Source: Nostoc sp. 106C
GTDB lineage: Bacteria > Cyanobacteriota > Cyanobacteriia > Cyanobacteriales > Nostocaceae
Length of the DNA: 64,000 bases
Direction: 5' to 3'
NCBI RefSeq assembly: GCF_002154725.1
Contig: NZ_MTAW01000077.1
Location: 1 to 64,000 of the forward strand
The position numbers and the translations under genes were made by a program. The notes below the pieces were generated by a model. That model saw only the letters and a list, made by a program, of their open reading frames with translations, searched no databases and was not told where the DNA came from. Below, piece by piece: positions 29,751-37,897 of the stretch; position 1 is the stretch's first letter, and every line of letters starts with the position of its first letter.

Positions 29751-29754
29751 TCAC

Positions 29755-29815
29755 AAGTCATGAGTCATGAGTTATCTAACAAATGACAAATGACAAATGA
29801 CCAATGGCAACTGAC
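29755..29815. repeat. Heptamer repeats between ndhA and ndhI
   Basis: Runs of AGTCATG and then ACAAATG-type heptamers fill most of the 85-base gap between ndhA and ndhI. They resemble those at the edges of the elements at 26222 and 30427. Confidence 0.7.
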
Positions 29816-29835
29816 ACAAGAAAGAGTAAATCACG

Positions 29836-30420
29836 ATGCTAAAGTTCCTGAAACAAGTTGGCGATTATGCCAAGGAAGCAGTGCAAGCCGGTCGTTACAT
29901 TGGTGAAGGGCTATCTGTCACCTTCGACCATATGCGGCGGCGGCCGATTACTGTGCAGTACCCTTACGAGAAATTAATTCCTGGCGAACGATTTCGTGGC
30001 AGGATTCACTTTGAGTTTGATAAGTGTATAGCCTGCGAAGTTTGTGTTCGCGTTTGTCCAATCAACCTGCCTGTAGTCGATTGGGAATTTGACAAAGCCA
30101 GTAAGAAGAAAAAGCTTAATCACTACAGCATTGACTTTGGAGTTTGTATCTTCTGCGGTAACTGTGTGGAATATTGCCCAACTAACTGTCTCTCAATGAC
30201 AGAAGATTACGAGTTGTCCACTTACGATCGCCATGAGTTGAACTATGACAATGTAGCCTTGGGACGTTTGCCATACAAGGTAACAAATGACCCAATGGTG
30301 ACACCACTACGCGAATTAGTTTACCTGCCCAAAGGCGTCATGGAACCCCACGATCTACCCGCTGATGCTCCACTTCCTGGTGCGGTTCCACAAGACTTGG
30401 TAGAACAAGCAGAAAAATAA
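29836..30420 (+). CDS. ndhI: NAD(P)H-quinone oxidoreductase subunit I
   Basis: A 194-residue ferredoxin-like subunit of the NDH-1 peripheral arm. It has two 4Fe-4S motifs, [16 protein letters not shown] (about 65-80) and [16 protein letters not shown] (about 104-119). The N-terminal amphipathic segment and [18 protein letters not shown] are standard. It passes electrons towards the quinone site and probably accepts them from ferredoxin-linked modules. The ATG at 29836 follows a heptamer-repeat spacer. Confidence 0.97.
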   Translation: MLKFLKQVGDYAKEAVQAGRYIGEGLSVTFDHMRRRPITVQYPYEKLIPGERFRGRIHFEFDKCIACEVCVRVCPINLPVVDWEFDKASKKKKLNHYSIDFGVCIFCGNCVEYCPTNCLSMTEDYELSTYDRHELNYDNVALGRLPYKVTNDPMVTPLRELVYLPKGVMEPHDLPADAPLPGAVPQDLVEQAEK

Positions 30421-30426
30421 ATTTAG

Positions 30427-30713
30427 TTAGTCATCTGTTCTTTGTGAACCAGTGCGGTCTTGGAGAGTCACTGCGTTGAGCGGCTCTGCCGACTTAAAGC
30501 AAGTGGTGAGTCCAGTCCTGTTCGGCGAAACCGTTCCCGTTCCCTCAAAGAAAGTTCTCGCAGGGTAGGGTAGGCGGGTTTCCTGCCTTAGGGAACTGGC
30601 GAACCAGGCGGCCGTAGTTTCCCGCATGAGCAACTGGTGTTCCCCGCAGGGGTTCTTACAGAGTACCCGAAGGGTCATATGACCAATGACTAATGACCAA
30701 TGACCAATGACAA
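30427..30713. repeat. Repeat element in the ndhI-ndhG gap
   Basis: TTAGTCAT (30427-30434) and ATGACTAA (30686-30693) bound a GC-rich block, with ATGACCA-type heptamers running on to 30713. The 314-base ndhI-ndhG gap is almost all this element; these genes usually sit close together. A minus-strand frame inside it is not a credible gene. It looks like an inserted, non-coding dispersed repeat. Confidence 0.6.
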
Positions 30714-30734
30714 CCGAATTGAGGACAAAAAACA

Positions 30735-31388
30735 GTGAATCTAGCAGAAGGAGTACAGGTTGTTTCCTTTGGTGTACTGGCTGTAATGATGATTGGGGCA
30801 GCGCTTGGCGTGGTGTTGTCTTCTAGTATTGTCTATTCTGCCTTTTTGCTTGGTGGTGTATTCATCAGCATCGCTGGGATGTACCTGTTGCTGAATGGTG
30901 ACTTTGTAGCAGCAGCACAAGTACTGATTTATGTTGGGGCAGTTAACGTGCTGATCTTGTTTGCGATTATGTTGGTCAACAAGCGGCAGAATTTTGTACC
31001 ATTTCCTAGTGCTTGGGTACGGAAAATACTAACGGCTGTGGTCAGTCTGGGATTGTTTGCTCTTTTGAGCACGATGATATTGGCAACCCCTTGGGCTTAC
31101 TCAACTACTCCAGTAGTGTTTGAAAGTTCAATAGTTTTGATTGGCGAGCATTTCTTCAGTGACTTTCTACTACCTTTTGAATTAGCTTCTGTTTTGTTGC
31201 TGATGGCAATGGTGGGAGCAATTATTTTGGCACGTCGCGAATACTTACCAGAACCAACGACTTCTTCAGAACTGCCACAAAGCGTTTTAACTTTACCAGA
31301 ACGCCCCAGAGAAATGGCAGCAATAGGCAGCATTAGCAATGAATCTGGTGATTCTCCTGTTTATCGAGGCGGTTCTCGTCGCGAATGA
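30735..31388 (+). CDS. ndhG: NAD(P)H-quinone oxidoreductase subunit 6
   Basis: A 217-residue subunit with five membrane helices in the first 165 residues, starting at a GTG at 30735 (MNLAEGVQVVSFGVLAVMMI). It carries the family pattern FVAAAQVLIYVGAVNVLILFA with the conserved glycine/acid region of the NuoJ fold. A polar C-terminal tail of about 45 residues follows RREYLPEP, as in other cyanobacteria. It forms part of the proton-pumping membrane arm next to NdhE and NdhA. Confidence 0.95.
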   Translation: MNLAEGVQVVSFGVLAVMMIGAALGVVLSSSIVYSAFLLGGVFISIAGMYLLLNGDFVAAAQVLIYVGAVNVLILFAIMLVNKRQNFVPFPSAWVRKILTAVVSLGLFALLSTMILATPWAYSTTPVVFESSIVLIGEHFFSDFLLPFELASVLLLMAMVGAIILARREYLPEPTTSSELPQSVLTLPERPREMAAIGSISNESGDSPVYRGGSRRE

Positions 31389-31439
31389 TGAAAAACCAAC
31401 AACTAACAACTGATATCTGAATAAAAACTCAAAAGATTC

Positions 31440-31745
31440 ATGCAACTCCAGTACTTTTTATTACTTGCAGCCGCTTTATTCTGTATCGGCATCTACGGTT
31501 TAATTACCAGCCGCAACGCTGTGCGGGTGCTGATGTCAATTGAGTTGCTGCTCAATGCTGTTAATTTGAATTTAATGGCATTTTCCAACTATCTTGACTC
31601 AACATTAATTAAGGGTCAGGTTTTCACCGTATTTGTGATTACCGTGGCCGCAGCCGAAGCGGCGGTAGGGTTGGCGATCGTGCTTGCCATTTATCGCAAC
31701 CGTGATACCGTCGATATGGAGCAGTTTAATCTCCTCAAGTGGTAA
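31440..31745 (+). CDS. ndhE: NAD(P)H-quinone oxidoreductase subunit 4L
   Basis: A 101-residue NuoK homologue with three membrane helices (about 3-22, 28-50 and 59-85). The conserved membrane Glu residues lie in [18 protein letters not shown] and [18 protein letters not shown]. It belongs to the membrane arm of NDH-1. Its stop codon is only six bases ahead of the likely nadK start, which indicates translational coupling or at least one transcript. Confidence 0.97.
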   Translation: MQLQYFLLLAAALFCIGIYGLITSRNAVRVLMSIELLLNAVNLNLMAFSNYLDSTLIKGQVFTVFVITVAAAEAAVGLAIVLAIYRNRDTVDMEQFNLLKW

Positions 31746-31751
31746 TTGTGC

Positions 31752-32672
31752 GTGCAACTCAAGCAGGTAATCATTGCTTATAAGGCGCGAGATGCCCAGA
31801 GTAAACGCTGGGCAGAGATCTGTGCTAAACAACTAGAAAATCGCCAGTGTCAGGTTTTGATAGGGCCTAGCGGTCCAAAAGATAACCCTTACCCGGTGTT
31901 TTTGGCTTCAGTAGGTCAACCAATCGATCTGGCATTGGTGCTTGGTGGTGACGGCACTGTTTTAACTGGTGCCAGACATTTAGCTCCAGCTGGCATTCCC
32001 ATTCTAGGAGTGAATGTGGGAGGTCATCTGGGGTTCTTAACTGAGTCGGTTGAAGAATTTCAAGATACGGAAAAAGTTTGGGACAGGCTGTTTGAAGACC
32101 GCTATGCTGTTCAGCGGCGGATGATGTTGCAAGCAGCAGTGTTTGAAGGCTATGGATCGAATTTAGAACCAGTCAGCGATCGCTATCTAGCTTTGAATGA
32201 ATTCTGTGTTAAACCCGCCTCTGCTGATCGCATGATTACCTCAATTTTAGAAATGGAAATTGATGGTGAGATCGTCGATCAATATGTTGGAGATGGGTTA
32301 ATTATTTCCACTCCTACTGGTTCCACTGGTTATACTGTTTCTGCCAACGGTCCAATTATGCACGATGGTATGGAAGCGGTTACCATTACTCCTATCTGTC
32401 CCATGAGTCTTTCTAGTCGCCCCCTTGTTTTACCCCCTGGTTCTGTGGTCAGTGTCTGGCCTTTGGGTGATTACGATTTGAGTACTAAGCTATGGACAGA
32501 CGGAGTTTTAGCTACTTCGATTTGGCCAGGACACCGCGTTGATGTGCGGATGGCTGATTGTCGCGCAAAATTTATTATTTTGCGGGAAAACAATTCATAT
32601 TATCAGACCCTGCGCGAGAAATTGCTTTGGGCAGGAACTAGGGTTCGCTACAGTAATAACCACCGCAATTGA
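31752..32672 (+). CDS. nadK: NAD kinase
   Basis: Phosphorylates NAD+ to NADP+. Motifs are VLGGDGTVLTGARHL (GGDG, about 62-76) and STPTGSTGYTVSANGPI, plus the NxVGGHLGFL loop. I choose the GTG at 31752 (MQLKQVIIAYKARD) because it matches the usual cyanobacterial N-terminus. The frame also contains a TTG at 31746 directly after the ndhE stop. The protein is about 306 residues. Its place at the end of the NDH-1 gene block ties NADP(H) supply to the complex that handles its electrons; this is contextual, not proof of co-regulation. Hairpins follow at 32687 and 32788. Confidence 0.95.
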   Translation: MQLKQVIIAYKARDAQSKRWAEICAKQLENRQCQVLIGPSGPKDNPYPVFLASVGQPIDLALVLGGDGTVLTGARHLAPAGIPILGVNVGGHLGFLTESVEEFQDTEKVWDRLFEDRYAVQRRMMLQAAVFEGYGSNLEPVSDRYLALNEFCVKPASADRMITSILEMEIDGEIVDQYVGDGLIISTPTGSTGYTVSANGPIMHDGMEAVTITPICPMSLSSRPLVLPPGSVVSVWPLGDYDLSTKLWTDGVLATSIWPGHRVDVRMADCRAKFIILRENNSYYQTLREKLLWAGTRVRYSNNHRN

Positions 32673-32686
32673 TGATACATTATCCA

Positions 32687-32737
32687 ATTTTTTAGTTTTC
32701 TGCTCTTCTCTCCAGCAAAAAGAGCAATCTAAAAAAT
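32687..32737. terminator. Hairpin after nadK (first)
   Basis: ATTTTTTAG (32687-32695) pairs with CTAAAAAAT (32729-32737), with an inner GCTC/GAGC pair. It starts 15 bases after the nadK stop. It may terminate transcription or protect the 3' end. Confidence 0.45.
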
Positions 32738-32787
32738 GCTTACAGTATCGATAGATTGTGTCAGGATTTACCTAAAAAAATTATGAG

Positions 32788-32812
32788 GCCTACGGATAAA
32801 TCCGTGGGCTTT
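32788..32812 (+). terminator. Rho-independent terminator after nadK
   Basis: GCCTACGGA and TCCGTGGGC form a nine-pair stem (one G·T) around a TAAA loop, followed by TTTCTGCTTCT. It lies about 115 bases after nadK and is the best candidate for the end of the ndh-nadK transcript. Confidence 0.65.
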
Positions 32813-33166
32813 CTGCTTCTATGCGAGAAATAGACAGATAAAATGCATGATGAGATAATTCTGTATCTTATTGCCAGATTTTTTCGCCAATGATGTTCAT
32901 AATACTAACATCGCTTCCCTCACCTCTCTACTTATTTAAACTTCTCTAGAAAACAGAGGGGAGCTTAAAGGCAATTTTCTCAGGTAATTGGGGGTAATTA
33001 AACTAACTATATATTCAAGGAGAATTTGTTAAAAAGTACGCTCACAAGCAGAATTATCTAGAAAATACACCAGATAACGCTTCAATAAGTTAATACACAA
33101 TATAGCCTATTTGCGCAGTGCCTAAATTCTAGTAGGATATTTTGTCCATTCCCAGTAGGAAGACAG
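32813..33166. other. Intergenic region before the OlsB-like gene
   Basis: AT-rich spacer of about 350 bases with no ORF. AGGAAG lies seven bases before the ATG at 33167 and is a good ribosome binding site. Nothing else is recognised. Confidence 0.4.
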
Positions 33167-33970
33167 ATGGAAATTTCTTGCCGCAACACTGACAACCCAC
33201 TGAGTCCTGCTTCACCATTAATAGATTTTCCAGTACTTCAAAGCAAAAATTATATCTTAAAGCTAGCTTCGACAGAAGAAGAATTAGAATCAATCTTTCG
33301 TTTACGCTTTGAAGTCTTTAATATTGAACTAGATCGAGGTTTTTCTACTTCTAGTCTTACCCAAATGGATCGAGATAGGTTTGATAAAGTTTGTCATCAT
33401 TTAATGCTGATTTCAAAATTGACTGGTAGAACAATTGGCACTTATCGGATGCAAACTTATACAATGGCTTCTCAAGGATTGGGTTTTGATGCTGCGGATA
33501 TCTTTAATCTTAATGGTATTCCTGATGCTATTCTTAAGATGTCTGTGGAAGTTGGACGTGCTTGTATAGCTCCAGAATACCGCAATATTCAAGCACTCTT
33601 ATTACTTTGGGAAGGGTTAGGAAATTATCTTATCCAAAGTAGAAGAAAATATTTTTTTGGATGTGCATCACTACTAACACAAAATCCTTGTCAAGCTGCT
33701 TGTGCTTATCATTATTTTCAGCGTAATAATTTGATGCATCCCAATATTTTGGTTTACCCAAATACCCAATATTCTATAGAAGTTACTCAACAATGTTCAG
33801 ATGCATGTAATGTTGCTATTCCTAATATAGTGCAAGCATACTTAAATATTGGTGCAAAAATATGTAGCTTTCCAGCTATTGATCGACAGTTCAAAACAAT
33901 TGATTTTCTAACTATATCGAATATCGAAGATTTTGCTAGATGGCACTCCCAAAGTTTTTTAAGAAGATAA
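33167..33970 (+). CDS. GNAT-fold N-acyltransferase (OlsB/FeeM-like)
   Basis: 267 residues. The region about 30-190 matches the acetyltransferase_5 (OlsB/FeeM) pattern: EEELESIFRLRFEVFNIEL, DRFDKVCHHLMLISK, GRTIGTYRMQT, and VEVGRACIAPEYRNIQALLLLW where the acyl donor binds. Relatives move acyl chains from acyl-ACP to an amino acid (ornithine-lipid synthesis or N-acyl amino acids). The C-terminal 70 residues are less typical. There is no partner OlsA acyltransferase nearby, so the product may be an N-acyl amino acid rather than a full ornithine lipid; that is an inference. A good ribosome binding site is present. Confidence 0.85.
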   Translation: MEISCRNTDNPLSPASPLIDFPVLQSKNYILKLASTEEELESIFRLRFEVFNIELDRGFSTSSLTQMDRDRFDKVCHHLMLISKLTGRTIGTYRMQTYTMASQGLGFDAADIFNLNGIPDAILKMSVEVGRACIAPEYRNIQALLLLWEGLGNYLIQSRRKYFFGCASLLTQNPCQAACAYHYFQRNNLMHPNILVYPNTQYSIEVTQQCSDACNVAIPNIVQAYLNIGAKICSFPAIDRQFKTIDFLTISNIEDFARWHSQSFLRR

Positions 33971-34021
33971 ATTACTCTAAAAAATTTCAGACTCTAGTTT
34001 TAGGGTGGAAGAATTTTTAAG

Positions 34022-34420
34022 CTAGTTATCTAGACTGTTGAGAATAGCATCAACTTCAATTTCAATTAAAATTGTTGGCTCAACTAATGATTTCACTTCT
34101 ACCATAGTTGCAGCTGGCGGATTTTCTCCTAAAAATTCTTGATGTGCTTTTCCAAATTCAGCCCAACGGCTAATATCCGTAACGAACATCTGAGTTCTGA
34201 CTACATTGCTTAAATCTGCATCTAAGTCTTGTAAAGCTTGTTGGATGATTTCAAAACAGCGTTTTGCTTGTGCATAAGCATCGTCAGGAGCAAAGACGTT
34301 ACCTGCTGCATCAATTGACACAGTTCCAGAAATATAAATCTGGTTTCCAACTCTTAAGCCACGACAGTAACCTACTTTAGACTCCCAAGCAGCGCCAGAA
34401 AATGTCCGTTTAATTTGCAT
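34022..34420 (-). CDS. RidA family protein
   Basis: About 132 residues from the Met at 34420 (MQIKRTFSGAAWESKVGYCR); the frame reaches an ATG six codons upstream at 34438. Family features are GNQIYISGTVSIDAAGN, a central helix QAKRCFEIIQQALQDL, VVRTQMFVTDISRW and the closing PAATMVEVKSLVEPTILIEI. RidA enzymes hydrolyse reactive enamine/imine intermediates; this one belongs to the broader YjgF group and its exact substrate is unknown. It is divergent from the DM13 lipoprotein gene. Confidence 0.9.
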   Translation of the reverse strand: MQIKRTFSGAAWESKVGYCRGLRVGNQIYISGTVSIDAAGNVFAPDDAYAQAKRCFEIIQQALQDLDADLSNVVRTQMFVTDISRWAEFGKAHQEFLGENPPAATMVEVKSLVEPTILIEIEVDAILNSLDN

Positions 34421-34728
34421 ATACACCAAGTGAAACAATAACTTTAAAAATTTTATTATAGATTATAATCTCATCTATAAAACTAATCTTGAATTGTGTA
34501 GTGGTGTTACAAGCCTAGTTACTTTCATTATATTTTAAATTTTTCTCTACCTTAATTGGCTGTGTCAAGAGCTATCTAAAATGTCATTATCATTAATTAC
34601 TCCATTTTAAAAATTAAATAAAAATTGACAGGCTAATTTTTTTTTAATAAATTCTCAGCTTAAATTAATTTTTTTAACAGAGCAAAGCTTTACTCTATTC
34701 TTAGAGAGGAAATGATAATATAAGCGCT

Positions 34729-35187
34729 ATGAAGTTCAAGCATTTTGCCATTTTGAGTATTGTTGCTGTCATAACCATAGGTTGTGCAAATGAGAAAACC
34801 TCAAATCAAACACATACTCAAACAACGCCTAAATTAACAGTAGCCAGTTCAGGTGCAGGAGTTGGAGCGTTTAAAGCAGGAGAACAGCCTACGCAGGGAA
34901 AAGTAAAAGTCATCACTGAAAAAGGAAAACATTACCTAGAGTTCGATCAACATTTTAAAACTAATCAAGGTCCAGATTTATATGTGATTTTGTATCGTTC
35001 AGATGCTCCACCACAATCTGGCATTAAAGAGAAAGATTATCTGAGCATTGCTCGCTTACAAAAAACCAGCGGTACTCAGCGCTATGCTTTACCTGCAAAA
35101 GTGAAGCTAGGCGAATTTAAGTCTGTGGCCATATGGTGTCGTAAATTCAATGCTACTTTCGGCTATGCCCCTTTAGAGAGTAGTTAA
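34729..35187 (+). CDS. DM13-domain lipoprotein
   Basis: 152 residues with a lipoprotein signal: KFKH, a hydrophobic core, then the lipobox ITIGC with Cys19. After a Thr/Gln-rich linker, the domain at about 42-150 contains GVGAFKAGEQPTQGKV, YLEFDQHFKTNQGPDLYVIL, YLSIARLQKTSGTQRYALP and FKSVAIWCRKFNATFGYAPL. This is the DM13 pattern, proposed from sequence studies to act in redox or electron-transfer roles, with a nearly invariant Cys (here in IWCRKF). It is tethered at the membrane surface, facing the periplasm. AGAGAGGAAA lies upstream of the start. Confidence 0.87.
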   Translation: MKFKHFAILSIVAVITIGCANEKTSNQTHTQTTPKLTVASSGAGVGAFKAGEQPTQGKVKVITEKGKHYLEFDQHFKTNQGPDLYVILYRSDAPPQSGIKEKDYLSIARLQKTSGTQRYALPAKVKLGEFKSVAIWCRKFNATFGYAPLESS

Positions 35188-36088
35188 AAGAAGATTCAAT
35201 CAGTAAATAGTTTCTACAAAAAAGCGTTAAAGCAAAAGAATAAAAGGTTTTTACTGCCAAGCGGCTACTGGTTGGGTAGCGGTATTATTCAGTATGTTTA
35301 CTCTTCACTACTCATTGATTACCCATAATTCATTATTTATGTAAATAGGTGTTATATGCAATTAGCTGATTTTCTTGGGCTGATCCATCCATTTTTGAGC
35401 GATTTTATCGCGTAGATGAAACCCGTAACCGTTCTACTGGAGGTTCTGGTTTAGGTTTGTCGATTGTCAAGACGCTGGTAGAAAGTATGGGTGGTAGCGT
35501 GAGTGTGTGATCGCACTTAGAGGAGGATAGTGTATTTAAAATTACTTTACCTACTTCGCCATTAATAAAAGAGGAGACAGGAAACGGGTAACGGGGAACT
35601 GGGCAATAAACATTAGAATTTTTTATTAAAATTTTTACAAAAACTCAATATTGTAGTACGTAGATATCTGAGCTTATACTGCTTACAAAACATAAATATA
35701 AAAAATTAATAAAATTCTGATAAGTATAAATAAATATTAAGTATATTAATTTTAATAATCAACATAATTAAATAAAACTATAAGAGGTATTTTGTCAAAC
35801 TAATTTTCAAGCTTTTTATTAAGAGATAAGAAATATTTAGTATTTTACAGGCTGGGAGAAAAATATCTAAAATCCTTGCTAAGGCAAGAATTAAAACTAC
35901 CTGGCAAGAACTAATATTTAGCTAAATAAAACACAGAATTTTAGATAATTCACAAAAGCAAGGTACATAAACCTATATTTAGTCTACTATTTTAGACTCT
36001 TATTTCATGGAATAGTAGTCAATATTTTCATGATTTCAGAGAAGCTTAGTAGAACATTAGCTGACGCTCAATTCTTGAATAAAATTGT
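35188..36088. other. Intergenic region with a kinase remnant
   Basis: About 900 AT-rich bases. The only coding signal is the histidine-kinase remnant at 35370-35591, listed separately. The segment after 35600 has no ORF; it should contain the promoter of the GGDEF/EAL gene. Confidence 0.5.
35370..35591 (+). pseudogene. Remnant of a sensor histidine kinase (ATPase C-terminus)
   Basis: One frame reads [20 protein letters not shown] then [19 protein letters not shown], an in-frame TGA at 35508-35510, and then SHLEEDSVFKITLPTSP. These are the F-box and G2-box of a HATPase_c domain and its final strand. No start, N-box or HisKA region is present upstream because stops interrupt the frame at 35367. 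It is therefore a decayed 3' end of a kinase gene rather than a small protein. Confidence 0.85.
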
Positions 36089-37798
36089 ATGCAGATAAAT
36101 AGAAAACTTTATCTATACTCGTCTTTAGCTCAATTTGGATTACTTAAAAAAAGTTACATCGCCAAAATTATGTTAGTGGCGTTTATCGGCACTCACGTAC
36201 CTCTGTTAACTTTAATAATCAGTTTTGTTACTTCCAACTCCTATTCTTGGGAAATGGCGATGCGAGTGTTGCTGATTGCTCTGTTGGCTACACTTGCAGG
36301 TACGGCAGCTACTATCTATGTACTGCATTACCTTCTTGCTCCCGTAATTTTGACATCTGCTGCATTGCAAGACTATCTGCATACAAAAAAATTACCCGAA
36401 CTGCCGACAGAATTTGTGGATGAGGCAGGCACATTAATGGCAGATACCTCACAAACTCTTTATAAATTAGATGAACTGATTCACCAGATCACTAATTATG
36501 ATAATCTCACTGGATTGCCCAATCGGGATTTATTTCGCGATCGCCTTTATCAAAATGTATCGCAATCTCAGCATTACCAGCAGCTTGTAGCTGTGCTTTT
36601 GCTGGGCATTGATGATTTTACTGGTATAAGTCATGCATTGGGACATGAAATAACCAATAGTCTCTTAAGGTCAGTTGCCCAGCGTTTGAATAGTTGTCTG
36701 GCTAAAACCGATATCTTAGCCCATTTAAATCAGGATGAGTTTGCGATCGCTTGCACGGATATACTTTCGTTTGAAAGTGTAATTAAGCTATCACAGATAC
36801 TACTGAGTACGCTATCCAAACCCTTCTTGATAGAAGGTCAACAAATTCATATTACAGCTAGCATTGGAATTGCCATCAATGAAATAGTCGATCCCAATAG
36901 TGTAGATCAACTACTGCAACAGGCTCACATAGCACTTTACCAAGCACAACAGCAAGGGCGCAGTCAATATCAGTTTTATTCACCTGAAATGAACGCTCAG
37001 TTACAGGAGCGATTGGCATTAGAAAACGAATTACGTGGGGCGCTAGAGCGCGGCGAAATGGTAGTTTATTACCAACCCTTAGTAGATTTGCAGACCAGAC
37101 AAATAACAGCAGTGGAAGCACTAGTGCGCTGGCAACATCCTACCAGGGGTTTGGTTCCTCCAGGAAAGTTTATTCCCATTGCTGAAGATAACGGTTTAAT
37201 CGTACCCATTGGTGAATGGGTTTTGCGAACCGCCTGCGCTCAAAATCGCGCTTGGCAGATATCCGGACTAGGGCCGATTCGCATGTCAGTGAACCTTTCA
37301 GCTAGACAGTTTGAACAACCAAATTTAGTCCAGGTTGTCAGACAAGTTCTTAAACAAACAGAATTGCAAGCATCTTATCTAGAATTGGAAGTGACTGAAA
37401 GCTTTTTAGTCAGTGATATTCAACATTCCGTTAATACTCTTAAACAATTACGAGAATTAGGGGTATGGCTAGCTTTAGATGACTTTGGCACTGGTTATTC
37501 TTCTTTGAACTATCTGAAGCGCTTTCCTGTAAACATGCTCAAAATTGATCGGTCATTTGTACAAGATGTAACATCTAATGCTGATAGCGCCGCTGTAACC
37601 GATGCCATTATTGCTCTAGCTAAAAGCCTCCAGTTGAACATCACAGCTGAAGGAGTGGAAACTCAACAACAGCTAGACTATTTACAAGAGCGCGGGTGTC
37701 AAGAAGGACAAGGATTCTACTTTGGTATCCCTGCTCCCGCCGATAGAATAACTGAACTGCTGAAGCAAAATTTCCAACAAATCAAGGAGGTTGCATAA
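36089..37798 (+). CDS. Membrane GGDEF-EAL protein, probable c-di-GMP phosphodiesterase
   Basis: 569 residues. Two N-terminal helices (about 25-48 and 57-85) precede a GGDEF domain (about 130-295) and an EAL domain (about 310-560). The GGDEF site is degenerate (NQDEF at 214-218), so cyclase activity is unlikely. The EAL site looks complete: EALVRW (Glu343), Asn402 in VNLSARQF, LELEVTES (Glu434/437), LDDFGTGYSSL (Asp464/465), LKIDRSFV (Lys485) and AEGVETQ (Glu521/524). It should hydrolyse c-di-GMP and may use the GGDEF part to sense GTP. It converges on the two-component cluster. Confidence 0.93.
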   Translation: MQINRKLYLYSSLAQFGLLKKSYIAKIMLVAFIGTHVPLLTLIISFVTSNSYSWEMAMRVLLIALLATLAGTAATIYVLHYLLAPVILTSAALQDYLHTKKLPELPTEFVDEAGTLMADTSQTLYKLDELIHQITNYDNLTGLPNRDLFRDRLYQNVSQSQHYQQLVAVLLLGIDDFTGISHALGHEITNSLLRSVAQRLNSCLAKTDILAHLNQDEFAIACTDILSFESVIKLSQILLSTLSKPFLIEGQQIHITASIGIAINEIVDPNSVDQLLQQAHIALYQAQQQGRSQYQFYSPEMNAQLQERLALENELRGALERGEMVVYYQPLVDLQTRQITAVEALVRWQHPTRGLVPPGKFIPIAEDNGLIVPIGEWVLRTACAQNRAWQISGLGPIRMSVNLSARQFEQPNLVQVVRQVLKQTELQASYLELEVTESFLVSDIQHSVNTLKQLRELGVWLALDDFGTGYSSLNYLKRFPVNMLKIDRSFVQDVTSNADSAAVTDAIIALAKSLQLNITAEGVETQQQLDYLQERGCQEGQGFYFGIPAPADRITELLKQNFQQIKEVA

Positions 37799-37842
37799 TT
37801 ATTAGAGTGACATCATGTCCGTTGAAAGAATTATCGTCAATC

Positions 37843-37897
37843 AATTTTGAATTTTGGATTTTAGATTGGGAAATTCTCCAATCCAAAATTCAAAATT
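37843..37897. repeat. Long palindrome between convergent genes
   Basis: A perfect 18-bp inverted repeat, AATTTTGAATTTTGGATT (37843-37860) and its complement (37880-37897), with an inner GATTGG/CCAATC stem. The right arm reaches the stop codon of the hybrid kinase. Repeats of this TTTTGGATT type are common in Nostocales. It probably also ends both converging transcripts. Confidence 0.8.

Noticed and set aside
30427-30678. An 83-codon minus-strand frame in the ndhI-ndhG gap
   Set aside because: It lies wholly within a GC-rich repeat element and reads as Arg/Thr-rich sequence without motifs.
1781-30713. Heptamer runs as possible CRISPR arrays
   Set aside because: Units are seven bases, contiguous and without spacers; no cas genes are present in the window.
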